Shown piece by piece: positions 8,219 through 15,464 of a stretch of 21,724 nt of DNA (within the stretch, counting starts at the first letter, position 1; each line of letters opens with the position of its first letter). The notes beneath the pieces are model-generated. The model saw only the letters and a list, made by a program, of their open reading frames with translations. It was not told the DNA's origin and ran no database searches. Origin of the DNA: Acidobacteriaceae bacterium (GTDB lineage: Bacteria; Acidobacteriota; Terriglobia; Terriglobales; SbA1); assembly GCA_003136335.1 (NCBI GenBank), contig PLEA01000572.1, positions 1 to 21,724 of the forward strand, given 5' to 3'. The position numbers and the translations under genes are program-made.

Positions 8219-9157
8219 TTAGGAGGTGCCACGAAGAGTCTTCTCGGCCAGCCAGCGCCACTCCAGCCTGCGGCGTGCGCTGGCGTTCAGCTCGAAGACG
8301 CCCCGCTCTGCTGCCAGATGATCGAGGAGTACATGCGTAGGTACGAACCAGCCGTTCTTCTTGCTCAGGCGCTGCATGAGGCGTGCGAAGGTTGGATCTA
8401 GTTTGCCGTCTGATACGAAGCCATGGCCGAAGTGCGTGTACATGATGGATGCCCCGCCGTCTTCCTCTAAACGGTCCTGATTGGCGTCTCTGATGGTCTT
8501 CAGGAACGCGGGTCCTTGTGCGCCCTCGCTTCCCGCGAACCAGCGGTTCACCCATGGCCGTTGTGGATCGTGGTAGGGCATCCACGGGCACATGCGCAGC
8601 GTGTTGAAGTCAGAAAAGATGAAATTGCGGCAATAACGAATGCGATCGCGGCATATGTCTCCCCAGAAGTACGGGTGTCCTTCGATGTGGCCGAAGTGTC
8701 GATGCGCTGCTCGGAAGCCTGTTAACAGGTTGTATACAGTGCGCCGGATTCCAGTCAATCGCTCCGGTCCCCAATAGAGCGCCTCACCGTTGTAATGGTT
8801 GGCCATCGACACTGGGTCGTCCCCGAAGCACCCGCGAAACCGATCAAGTCCTTCTGCCGTTTCTTGCCGCATGGAGGTGTGCAGCGTAGCGTTGTGCCAG
8901 GCGACCTCAAAACCGTGCGCCGCTAACTTCCGCACATGCTCCAGATATTGCGGATTGGCGCAAGTTTCTCCGCCCGAATTCGGCTCGCGCCGGGCTCCCA
9001 GCGGCCACACCGCGATGGTGGTGCGGAACCCAAGGTCGGCAAGGAACTGGTACACTATCCGGCTCACTTCCAAAGATTGTCCGTCAGGATCATCGAATAT
9101 TGTAAAGGCGAACCGTTTTCCATTCGGCCACACAACCGGCTTCAACCAATCACCCAT
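8219..9157 (-). CDS. Polysaccharide deacetylase-like protein (NodB superfamily)
   Basis: A 312-residue cytoplasmic protein (no signal peptide). The beginning, FAFTIFDDPDG (residues 16-26), matches motif 1 of carbohydrate esterase 4 (Asp general base and metal Asp), followed by a helix and FRTTIAVWPLG, the usual second strand. EVAWHNATLHTS (84-95) resembles the H-x(3-4)-H metal-binding motif (His88, His93). A late THFGHGF may supply the catalytic His. It would remove an N- or O-acyl group from a sugar nucleotide, lipid-linked sugar or glycan. The motifs are divergent from classical NodB, so activity is likely but not certain. The start ATG overlaps the ACP stop by 8 bp (ATGGGTGA), and GGAG lies 10 nt before it. 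The cytoplasmic location and the ACP neighbour point to action on an intermediate rather than the finished polymer. Confidence 0.78.
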   Translation of the reverse strand: MGDWLKPVVWPNGKRFAFTIFDDPDGQSLEVSRIVYQFLADLGFRTTIAVWPLGARREPNSGGETCANPQYLEHVRKLAAHGFEVAWHNATLHTSMRQETAEGLDRFRGCFGDDPVSMANHYNGEALYWGPERLTGIRRTVYNLLTGFRAAHRHFGHIEGHPYFWGDICRDRIRYCRNFIFSDFNTLRMCPWMPYHDPQRPWVNRWFAGSEGAQGPAFLKTIRDANQDRLEEDGGASIMYTHFGHGFVSDGKLDPTFARLMQRLSKKNGWFVPTHVLLDHLAAERGVFELNASARRRLEWRWLAEKTLRGTS

Positions 9158-9389
9158 GAAGGCGTTTCTCCAGCATCTCCCGGATCTGGGCGTAGGAGGT
9201 CCACTCAGCAGCCTCTTCCAGGTCGAACTGCTCGCCGAATTCCTCTTCCATAAGCGTCAGCAGGGTCACGGCCGCGATTGAATCCCACTTGGCGACCGAA
9301 TCCCGTGTGGCTTCGCGCACGTTCTGCTCGTTCAAGCCCGTAAACACTGCACGGAAGAGCGCCGAAAGCCGCACGTCGAGCTCAGACAT
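9150..9389 (-). CDS. Acyl carrier protein
   Basis: With the start at 9389 the product has 79 residues, a normal size for an ACP. WDSIAAVTLL contains the DSI form of the phosphopantetheine attachment motif, with Ser37 as the modified residue, followed by the acidic helix EEEFGEQFDLEE typical of the partner-binding face. It needs activation by a phosphopantetheinyl transferase encoded elsewhere. A longer version from 9407 is open, but the 9389 start gives the ATGTCTGA overlap with the upstream FkbH stop and the better N-terminus. It overlaps both neighbours by 8 bp, so stoichiometric, coupled expression is likely. Its context with FkbH suggests it carries a glyceryl or other short acyl group, not a fatty acid; no ketosynthase or AMP-ligase is nearby. 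Confidence 0.9.
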   Translation of the reverse strand: MSELDVRLSALFRAVFTGLNEQNVREATRDSVAKWDSIAAVTLLTLMEEEFGEQFDLEEAAEWTSYAQIREMLEKRLHG

Positions 9390-11124
9390 GAGCAGGGATC
9401 TCGTCAAATGCGTGCGGGAGTTGCGGACAGCGCGTGTCGAAATCCTTTCGCGAAAGGATAGCAGCCGATTCCGGAATTTTCAGGTCGGCGAAAAATTCCT
9501 GAAACGGAGTGTTTCGCTCTGTGGTTTCAAATTCGAAGGCGATGCGATCCACATCCAGGCGCTCGAAAAAGTAGCGGAGAGTCGCATGCTCGATCCGACG
9601 CGAGAAAGCGCGGCAACTCATGACCCAAGTCGAGACAGTGGCTTCACGTCCAACCCGGCGACCCAGGAGCACCGCGATCTTGCCTAGGGGACCGAACTTA
9701 TCCTTGTACGCCACGGTGAGCAGGAAGCTGTCGCGCTGTGCCAGCATCTCGCGCCAGCGCCCTTCGGGGATGCGACGGCCATTCAGATTGAACTGGTTTG
9801 TTTTGTTGACCAACTCGAACGCGCGCCCATCCTCCGCATTGCGCGAAAGTTGAAACGACAGACGGGCCTTAATTCCGGCGAGAAAAGCCTCCTGTAGGGC
9901 AGGATCACCCGGCGCCTCCTGCACGGTGGCGGCGGTGGCGGCGCGCTGCAGGCTTCGCGCACGGATGCGGTCCTCGTCGCGAATCTTCGGCTTACCGAAC
10001 CACTCCCGCAGGGTCACGAAGAACTCAAGCAGTCGGGCAGGATCGTTGCGTGGAAAAACCAAGGGTCGGATGTCCGGAAAATGCGCCTGAACTTCCGCCG
10101 CCTCCAGCGGACTGTCGTCAATAAAGGCTACCGCTTCAGGGCCGATGTTCCACGCTTTCAAGATGCATGCTACGGATTCCGACTTCGCGTGCCAGTGAAT
10201 CTCGGCAGGGAAAAAGCTCGTCCGGTGGACCAATAAGTCGGTTCGTGCGAGGGCCTGCTCTGCCAGAGCGCTATCGTTCTTGCTGGCGACGGCAATCAGC
10301 ACTCCGCGTTCGGCGAGCGACTGGAGAAACTGCTGATATAGTCCGTGAATCTGGGCGCCGGTCTCGAGCGTAAAGCACACACCCGACACACCGACCTCGC
10401 CCAAAATGCCCTCCCAAAGCGTGTCGTCCAGATCCGTAATCAGTCCCTTGAGAGGTGCGGCCGGGGCCAGCAGACGGCTCATCAACTCCGCCAGTGCAGA
10501 GATGTGCGTCACCCGGTACGGAGATCCCTGGCTCAACTCCGTGCGCAAGTCAAAGCGGTCCGAAGACGGCGACTTGAGATCGAGTTCGGCCGGACTCAGC
10601 AGCCGGACACCCGAACGGGACCCGCACCATCTGGCGAATTCCCACGTGGGACTCCACACCTCGGCTTCGAAACCGGCGGTCTGCGCGGGGACACTGATCT
10701 CCAGCGGCGGCAATGGTAGAGTCGGAAGTGCGATTACTACGGGAACAACTGCAGAGATTTTCTCTACAGCATGTTGCAGGCGAGCCAAGCCTGCACGGAC
10801 GCCACCGACGATATCGCCGAAAAGACTCGGCGACCAACCACCCAAGCGGCGAAAGCCAAGCCGCGGATCCAGGTCGTACCATTCGCAAACTAGCGCCACC
10901 GCCGTGAATCCCTCTGGCTGAGTGCGCTCGAGACTGCCTAGCAGGTCGCCGTACAGAGTAGGTTCAATCTCGATTTCGAACTTGGGATGTTCTCTTAGCA
11001 GGTATGCCTGAAGAAGAGTCTGCAGATGGGTAGGCGTACTGGAGCAACCCAGCAGGTAGCGGGCTCGTTCCGTTCCCGCAGGCCGGGCTTGCTGGATCAA
11101 TTCCAAGGCCTCACGCAGTTTCAT
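9382..11124 (-). CDS. FkbH-type HAD-IIIC enzyme
   Basis: A 580-residue protein with the architecture of FkbH-like proteins: an N-terminal region of about 220 residues, a central HAD domain and a C-terminal GNAT-like domain. HAD motif I is DLDDTLW (231-237), motif II is AVASKND (Ser281, Lys282) and motif IV is FIDDSP (Asp336, Asp337). The C-terminal part (about 430-570) includes NKTNQFNLNGRR and a GNAT-like strand pattern. Characterised FkbH enzymes take 1,3-bisphosphoglycerate, dephosphorylate it and load a glyceryl group onto an ACP; relatives occur in glycan clusters. Here the next gene is an ACP, overlapping by 8 bp, which strongly supports this chemistry, though the acyl group is not proven. 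It heads the operon reading leftward. The ATG has no evident Shine-Dalgarno. Two 13-bp direct repeats and a TATAAT lie just upstream. Confidence 0.9.
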   Translation of the reverse strand: MKLREALELIQQARPAGTERARYLLGCSSTPTHLQTLLQAYLLREHPKFEIEIEPTLYGDLLGSLERTQPEGFTAVALVCEWYDLDPRLGFRRLGGWSPSLFGDIVGGVRAGLARLQHAVEKISAVVPVVIALPTLPLPPLEISVPAQTAGFEAEVWSPTWEFARWCGSRSGVRLLSPAELDLKSPSSDRFDLRTELSQGSPYRVTHISALAELMSRLLAPAAPLKGLITDLDDTLWEGILGEVGVSGVCFTLETGAQIHGLYQQFLQSLAERGVLIAVASKNDSALAEQALARTDLLVHRTSFFPAEIHWHAKSESVACILKAWNIGPEAVAFIDDSPLEAAEVQAHFPDIRPLVFPRNDPARLLEFFVTLREWFGKPKIRDEDRIRARSLQRAATAATVQEAPGDPALQEAFLAGIKARLSFQLSRNAEDGRAFELVNKTNQFNLNGRRIPEGRWREMLAQRDSFLLTVAYKDKFGPLGKIAVLLGRRVGREATVSTWVMSCRAFSRRIEHATLRYFFERLDVDRIAFEFETTERNTPFQEFFADLKIPESAAILSRKDFDTRCPQLPHAFDEIPAHV

Positions 11125-11134
11125 ATTCTAGAAC

Positions 11135-11170
11135 AATCGTCCGGATCGATAGATTGAAATCGTCTGGATC
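11135..11170. repeat. Pair of 13-bp direct repeats upstream of the FkbH operon
   Basis: AATCGTCCGGATC (11135-11147) and AATCGTCTGGATC (11158-11170) differ at one base and are spaced 23 bp start to start, about two helical turns. They lie 10 to 46 bp before the FkbH start codon. They could be tandem operator half-sites or a leader element. With only two units, chance is not excluded. Confidence 0.45.
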
Positions 11171-11218
11171 CCGGTCGGGCTGCTTCGGAGCGCCAATCCC
11201 ATCTTAGTTGTAAGGGTG

Positions 11219-11224
11219 ATTATA
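11219..11224 (-). promoter_or_regulatory. Possible -10 box for the FkbH operon
   Basis: On the minus strand the sequence reads TATAAT, a perfect -10 hexamer, 95 bp upstream of the FkbH start. At 16-18 bp further upstream no good TTGACA-like -35 is seen. The 13-bp direct repeats lie between it and the gene, where a repressor site could sit. This is one motif match in moderately AT-rich DNA. Confidence 0.3.
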
Positions 11225-11234
11225 CTTGTAACGG

Positions 11235-11870
11235 ATGCACCACGTTTACTTCGGGCATCGATCCGATCTTGCTTCGGGTTATCGCGCCAATGAGCCGCGT
11301 ACGAAGCGCTTCAGGGAGTTGACTCCGCCGTCACTTCACACTAGATTTTATGACGATTCGCCAAGGCTGGCGATGCCGCTTTCCAGCGATGAAAAATTAA
11401 TAGCTAGCCGGCGCTTGTTGTCAGTCCCTCAATCGCTCGGGCTGTCCCGTTACATGACAATCCTGTGCGACTCCATCCAGTTTGATCCGTCCCCGTACGC
11501 CGAGCTCTACAGTATGCTTGCGGTCGCAATCACAGGTATTGTCCTGGCCGGACCTCGTTTTTGCGAGAAAAAATGGGACTCACGGTCTCGCCTGGCGTTG
11601 CTGATAGCTTTTCTGGCTACGCCAGCGTTAAACGGCGTGTCGGCCTTGCGTCATCTGCGCAGACTTAAGGGCCCTCCGCAGAATCCTGAGCGGAACACTG
11701 AACGATTGGCGAAACATCGTCATTGCAGCCAAAATCGCGAAGGGGGCGAACAGACGGCGCAAGCTTGTGCTAAGGCCCTGATTACGTCAACTATCGCAGC
11801 CTTGAAACGATTGCGGTTAATTTTTCGATGTAGAATATCTGATCGCCCGGACACGGAGTCGAGGTCGTGA
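11235..11870 (+). CDS. Doubtful ORF, 211 residues, no recognised family
   Basis: This is the only long frame in the 740 bp between the FkbH start and the GT2 gene. It has one hydrophobic stretch (residues about 95-110, AVAITGIVLAG) and a second near 125-140, but the rest is compositionally odd, with many Arg, Ser and His residues and no recognisable motif. Its TGA overlaps the GT2 start (GTGA), which could mean coupling or chance. Short protein-like stretches also appear in the other two frames (for example GTLNDWRNIVIAAKIAKG), so a decayed gene is at least as likely. I see no tRNA, repeat or clear terminator in this stretch. Confidence 0.2.
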   Translation: MHHVYFGHRSDLASGYRANEPRTKRFRELTPPSLHTRFYDDSPRLAMPLSSDEKLIASRRLLSVPQSLGLSRYMTILCDSIQFDPSPYAELYSMLAVAITGIVLAGPRFCEKKWDSRSRLALLIAFLATPALNGVSALRHLRRLKGPPQNPERNTERLAKHRHCSQNREGGEQTAQACAKALITSTIAALKRLRLIFRCRISDRPDTESRS

Positions 11871-12874
11871 ATGAAGACGATTTTAAAGTCTCGGTGGCAA
11901 TGTGTACATTCAACGGAGCGGCTTTCGTCGAAGCCCAGCTCGAAAGCATTTTGGCCCAGTCCCGATCCCCTGACGAAATAATTCTTTGCGATGATGGTTC
12001 GACAGACGGAACCATCGACGTCGCAAAGAAGATCTCAAGCAAATACCCAGACAAGATTCGAATCATTCGAAACGAGCGGCGACTAGGTTGTTGCCGTAAT
12101 TTTGAGTCGGCCGTCAGCCTTGTGACGGGGGACATCATCTTTCTGAGTGATCAGGATGACTTCTGGTTTCCAGACAAAGTTGCCTCAATGCTTCGCGTTT
12201 TTGCCGAGGATCCTGATGTCGTCATGGCTTATTCTGATGCTGTCCTCACGGATGGCGACCTCCGACCCACCGGGACCGTGTTCAATCGAAGGAAAGACAC
12301 GGATCTTCGAAAGACACCGTCCCTCCAACAGTTAAGCCGGGGGGTAGCGTTCAACGGGCCGATGATGGCGTTCCATTCACGATTGAAACCATTCGTCATT
12401 CCGTTTTCGCCACTCTCCCTCCAGTGGACTCACGATCATTGGATCGGCTTCATCGCCTACGCCGTAGGAAAGATAGGGGTGATTGAACGCCCTCTTGTGT
12501 ATTACCGGCGTCACGGGAAGAACGAGGGTGGCGACGCCGAGTTCGACGGGGGCCTTCTGTATCAGTGGCGAGTCGTCAAAAACAAATATACCGGCTCGGA
12601 AGAATATGGCGAGCGACGGCGCGGATGGGAAGATATGGTCACACGCCTGCACGAGATCAGAAACGGCGGATTACCTCTCAGCAACCCCGCGAAGCTGAAT
12701 GAGTTGTTGCAGGTGTCTGAGCTGTGCCTGCAATTTGCCAAGGCCCGGCAGATGCACAAGACAAAGACTCGCTTTGCGCGGGCACCGAGTGCCCTGCGAC
12801 TTTTGTTCGCGGGGGACTATCACCGCTACGCTCGCGGTGTTAAGAGCTTTGTCCAAGACCTGGTGCTTTCCTAG
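11867..12874 (+). CDS. GT2 family glycosyltransferase
   Basis: A 335-residue GT-A fold enzyme. VSVAMCTFNG (residues 8-17) is the nucleotide-binding first strand, CDDGSTDGT (41-49) is the family signature, and FLSDQDDFW (92-100) carries the DxD metal site. The C-terminal half continues with HDHWIGFIAYAVG and YYRRHGKN, as in rhamnosyltransferase-like GT2 proteins that act on O-antigen or exopolysaccharide repeat units. No transmembrane helix is evident, so it is a peripheral cytoplasmic enzyme using a nucleotide sugar. The GTG start is supported by GGAG at 11855-11858, 8 nt upstream. A TAGAAT at 11831-11836 could be a -10, but no -35 fits. It reads opposite to the FkbH operon and lies in the same 6.3-kb insert, so it may add the sugar that the operon decorates. 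Confidence 0.92.
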   Translation: MNEDDFKVSVAMCTFNGAAFVEAQLESILAQSRSPDEIILCDDGSTDGTIDVAKKISSKYPDKIRIIRNERRLGCCRNFESAVSLVTGDIIFLSDQDDFWFPDKVASMLRVFAEDPDVVMAYSDAVLTDGDLRPTGTVFNRRKDTDLRKTPSLQQLSRGVAFNGPMMAFHSRLKPFVIPFSPLSLQWTHDHWIGFIAYAVGKIGVIERPLVYYRRHGKNEGGDAEFDGGLLYQWRVVKNKYTGSEEYGERRRGWEDMVTRLHEIRNGGLPLSNPAKLNELLQVSELCLQFAKARQMHKTKTRFARAPSALRLLFAGDYHRYARGVKSFVQDLVLS

Positions 12875-13041
12875 TCGTCCTCCCCGGCATCGCCCCGGTC
12901 GGCCACGAAGAACTCCCGGTGGCAGCGACGGAGGGTCTGGCTGCGGTGAGGGACCCTACACAGATCGCAATTGCGTTGACACAATCAAAATGGGATTCCT
13001 ACTTCCACTTCGAACGTTTACACGGGCAACACGGGATGTGA
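12871..13041 (+). pseudogene. Remnant of a second glycosyltransferase gene (C-terminal piece)
   Basis: A start-less frame of 56 codons before a TGA. It begins LVVLPGIAPVGHEELPVAAT and goes on with EGLAAVRDPTQIAIALTQ. The pattern (choice of a single target, then loss of Gly-Glu, then DPTQIAIAL) resembles the donor-domain end of GT4 enzymes, where a VV-x-x-x-GI..G-E/LP stretch is followed by ..DP.....AL. The 5' end fuses with the end of the GT2 gene, and the frame stops 6 bp before the truncated GT4 copy. It is a scar of an earlier gene at the right edge of the insert. The assignment to GT4 is tentative, but its protein-like character is clear. Confidence 0.5.
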
Positions 13042-13047
13042 ATCGTC

Positions 13048-13960
13048 CTCGAGCAGGAAAGTTATGACGTTATCCTGTGTGATTTTCTGGTGGCCGCCGG
13101 CGTAATCCTGGGATTGGCCTACTCCCAAGGTGCTGTTCACCCACAACGTGGAGGCTGCGATTTGGCGACGTCACTATGAGGTTGCCAGTAGTCCAATTTG
13201 GAAAGCGATCTCGTGGGGGGAATGGCGAAAGATGGAAGCTTCGGAGCGCCGTTATTTGCGACTTGCCGACCGCGTGCTCACAGTTTCCGAGACGGATCGT
13301 GACGCATTCGCCGGCTTTCTTGCTCCCGGAAAACTAACCGTGATCTCCACCGCCGTGGACGTGGATTATTTCCAACCCATTCCCGTGGAGGAAACTGCGA
13401 ATTCCCTGGTCTTCACGGGTTCGATGGATTGGCTTCCGAATGAAGACGCGATGCTTTACTTTGTCGACGCAATCCTTCCCCTAATCAAACAGCAGTGCCC
13501 CGACGTGTCTCTGGAAGTCGTGGGCCGAAGCCCTTCCCGCAAGTTGCAGGCGCTAGCCGAGCGGGAGAAGAGCGTGCGCCTCACGGGCTGGGTGGAGGAC
13601 ATACGGCCGTTCGTTGCACGAGGCTCGATTTGCATCGTGCCGCTGCGCATCGGCGGAGGCACGCGGCTCAAGATTTTGGAAGCCATGGCAATGAGCAAAG
13701 CTGTCGTTTCCACATCGGTGGGAGCCGAGGGCTTGCCCGTGCAAGCCGGGGAGAATATTTTGCTGGCAGACACGCCCGGCGATTTTGCCGATTCTGTTGT
13801 GTCCCTGCTGCGTGATTCCAAGGAGCGGAAGCGGATGGGCGCTTCCGCGAGAGTTCTGGTACAAGAGAAATACAGCTGGCCCAAAGTCGCGGAGAACTTC
13901 GCCCGCGCCCTGCACGACGTTGTCATTTCCTTCAAAGCGCGCGACGTTTCAGGCAACTGA
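13048..13960 (+). pseudogene. GT4 glycosyltransferase, 5'-truncated and frameshifted (right copy)
   Basis: This is the right copy of the GT4 gene at 3155-4384. It begins at the codon equivalent to residue 106, so the acceptor-binding N-terminal part is absent. Near 13108 two bases are missing (ATCCTGGG against ATCCCATGGG in the intact copy), which breaks the frame. From 13130 a GTG-started frame of 276 residues is open to the end and retains the donor-binding domain, including GGGTRLKILEAMA. With half of the GT-B fold lost, catalysis is very unlikely. Compared with the intact copy about 20 of 276 residues differ and no stop has appeared after 13130. There is no convincing ribosome-binding site. 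It abuts the dehydrogenase gene tail to tail. Confidence 0.85.
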
Positions 13961-13987
13961 AGAAGATTCCAGCTTCATTACAATCCT
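13048..13987 (+). repeat. Segmental duplication, GT4 part, right copy
   Basis: Direct repeat of 3470-4411. The left border is abrupt: CTCGAGCAGG is shared, while the bases to its left are unrelated. The right border is the AATCCT hexamer (13982-13987), after which the dehydrogenase repeat begins at once. Confidence 0.9.
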
Positions 13988-14802
13988 CTACCAGCAAATC
14001 CCTTGATAAGACGCGCCTGTGCGGGGGCGGCCAGCCGCCGCAAGATTGATAAGATCGATCACAATCTGATTATGCCCAAGGCAGGCGGCCAGTTGTTCCT
14101 TGTCGACCTTGGTGGCGATGACCACAACCTCGCCGCTTCGAACCACTTCCTCAAGATCGGCCGACAGCAGGGACCCAATATGGGGAATGACTTCCTCAAT
14201 GTACTGGCGATTCGAGCCGGCCAGCCGTCCCAGAGATACGTCTCGATCCCACACCCGCACCTGAATGCCTTCCCCCAGCAGCCGTTTGATCATCTGAACC
14301 TGGGGACTCTCTCTGAGGTCGTCAGTCCCCGACTTGAAACTTAATCCCAGGAACGAAATCTTCTTCTTGTTGGTCCGCAAGACAGCGTCCACCGCCCGGT
14401 CGATGTGCAGCGTGTTGCTGGGTAAGACCGACTCCAGCAGAGGTAAACCCAGATCGAGCTCTTTGGCGCGATGAGCCAGCGCGCGCAAATCCTTGGGCAG
14501 GCACGATCCGCCAAAAGCGAAACCCGGAGAGAGGTAGGCCGGCGAGATGTTCAGCTTTGTGTCGGAAGTGTAGATCTTCGTGACGGTTTCAGTGTCGACT
14601 CCCAGGCTCTTGCACAACGTTCCTACTTCGTTTGCAAATCCAATCTTCACCGCGTGGAACGCGTTGCATACGTACTTCACCATCTCTGCCACCGGAATGC
14701 TGGTTTCGTAGACCGGACTGGAGATGGTTTTATACAGTTGCCGTGTCACGGTGAGATGCGCCGGATCCTGCGCGCCCAGCACGGTGTAAGGAGGCTGAAG
14801 AA
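13988..14802 (-). repeat. Segmental duplication, algD part, right copy
   Basis: The 3' 815 bp of the intact dehydrogenase gene, repeated at 5975-6769 in the same orientation. The border at 14802 lies inside the gene (codon 170), which continues intact to 15310. Confidence 0.9.
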
Positions 14803-15310
14803 AATCTGCGACCGCGCTGCCTTCGCGCATGAATTCGGGGTTGTAGCAGACCGCGAAGTCCGTGCCTGCGCGGCGTCCGCTGGCCTTCTCGACGGTCGGA
14901 ATGACCAGAGATTCAGTGGTACCGGGCAAAACCGTACTGCGCAGCACGATCACGTGGTAGGCATTTTTCTGTTTCAGAGCGGAGCCAATTTCATGAACTA
15001 CTCGTTCCACGTAGCCCAGATCGAGCTTTCCGCTGCGCAAACTGGGGGTGCCGACACAAACGAAAGAAATCTCAGAATTTCGAACTGCGTCGACGGCGTC
15101 GGTTGTGGCATGGAGCAGCCCGGCCCGATGCCCCTCTGCCACCAGTTCGCTCATGCGAGCTTCGATGATGGGACTGCGCCCAGCGGCCATCATCTCGATT
15201 TTGCTGGGGCTGACGTCAACCCCAATAACCCGATGCCCTATGTGAGCAAAACATGCCGCGCTGACGGACCCCACGTAGCCCATACCAAACACGCTGATCG
15301 ATAGACCCAA
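13988..15310 (-). CDS. algD: Nucleotide-sugar dehydrogenase, GDP-mannose 6-dehydrogenase (AlgD) type
   Basis: A 440-residue NAD-dependent enzyme that oxidises a sugar nucleotide at C6 in two steps. The Rossmann motif GMGYVG is at 9-14 with VDV ending strand 2 (Asp32). NPEFMREGSA (157-166), VAEMVKYVCNAFHA (207-220) and [12 protein letters not shown] (263-274, catalytic Cys270) are all present. The last residues, QGICW, match the EGICW end of Pseudomonas AlgD, and CVGTPS, DDLRES and the 440-residue length also fit AlgD. GDP-mannose is therefore the most likely substrate, giving GDP-mannuronate for a uronic-acid polymer; UDP-glucose or UDP-GlcNAc remain possible. The TTG start is supported by GGAGGAG 7 nt upstream. 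The 3' end is duplicated as a pseudogene at 5975. It is transcribed divergently from the heparinase-type gene. Confidence 0.9.
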   Translation of the reverse strand: MGLSISVFGMGYVGSVSAACFAHIGHRVIGVDVSPSKIEMMAAGRSPIIEARMSELVAEGHRAGLLHATTDAVDAVRNSEISFVCVGTPSLRSGKLDLGYVERVVHEIGSALKQKNAYHVIVLRSTVLPGTTESLVIPTVEKASGRRAGTDFAVCYNPEFMREGSAVADFLQPPYTVLGAQDPAHLTVTRQLYKTISSPVYETSIPVAEMVKYVCNAFHAVKIGFANEVGTLCKSLGVDTETVTKIYTSDTKLNISPAYLSPGFAFGGSCLPKDLRALAHRAKELDLGLPLLESVLPSNTLHIDRAVDAVLRTNKKKISFLGLSFKSGTDDLRESPQVQMIKRLLGEGIQVRVWDRDVSLGRLAGSNRQYIEEVIPHIGSLLSADLEEVVRSGEVVVIATKVDKEQLAACLGHNQIVIDLINLAAAGRPRTGASYQGICW

Positions 15311-15464
15311 GCTCTAGCTCCTCCAATGCTTCAATGCGCCTGCAAACGCGAGTTTCTAGTATGCCAGTTTTTCAGCCGGTTCGAAGGTGACCAAGGTTTC
15401 TTTCCTGCGAATGTTTCTTTATCCCGATTGGAGTATACCGGGACCTTGAGGATAAACTCTGGTT
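15311..15464. other. Divergent intergenic region
   Basis: These 154 bp separate the leftward dehydrogenase from the rightward heparinase-type gene, so promoters for both should lie here. GCATACTAG on the minus strand and GTATACC on the plus strand (near 15433) are weak -10 candidates, without good -35 partners. I saw no sigma-54 -24/-12 motif and no strong hairpin. Confidence 0.35.
15318..15324 (-). promoter_or_regulatory. Strong ribosome-binding site deciding a TTG start
   Basis: On the minus strand GGAGGAG stands 7 nt before TTGGGTCTATCG, the start of the dehydrogenase. The next residues (LSISVFGMGYVG) are the conserved first strand, so a start much further in would cut the NAD site. This is the best Shine-Dalgarno in the window, although the codon is the weak TTG. 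Confidence 0.8.

Noticed and set aside
6770..13047. The 6.3-kb insert as a plasmid or phage remnant
   Set aside because: It contains no replication, mobilisation, integrase or phage gene, so only the topology supports a circular origin.
12875..13047. Rho-independent terminator after the GT2 gene
   Set aside because: There are short GC-rich inverted stretches but no stem followed by a T run.
13130..13960. The 276-residue frame as a functional second glycosyltransferase
   Set aside because: It lacks the first 105 or so residues and has a 2-bp deletion at its beginning; a GT-B enzyme needs both domains.
14471..15304. 277-residue open frame antisense to the dehydrogenase gene
   Set aside because: It mirrors a gene with conserved catalytic motifs on the other strand, and its own translation is compositionally odd (Arg, Asp, His rich) without motifs.
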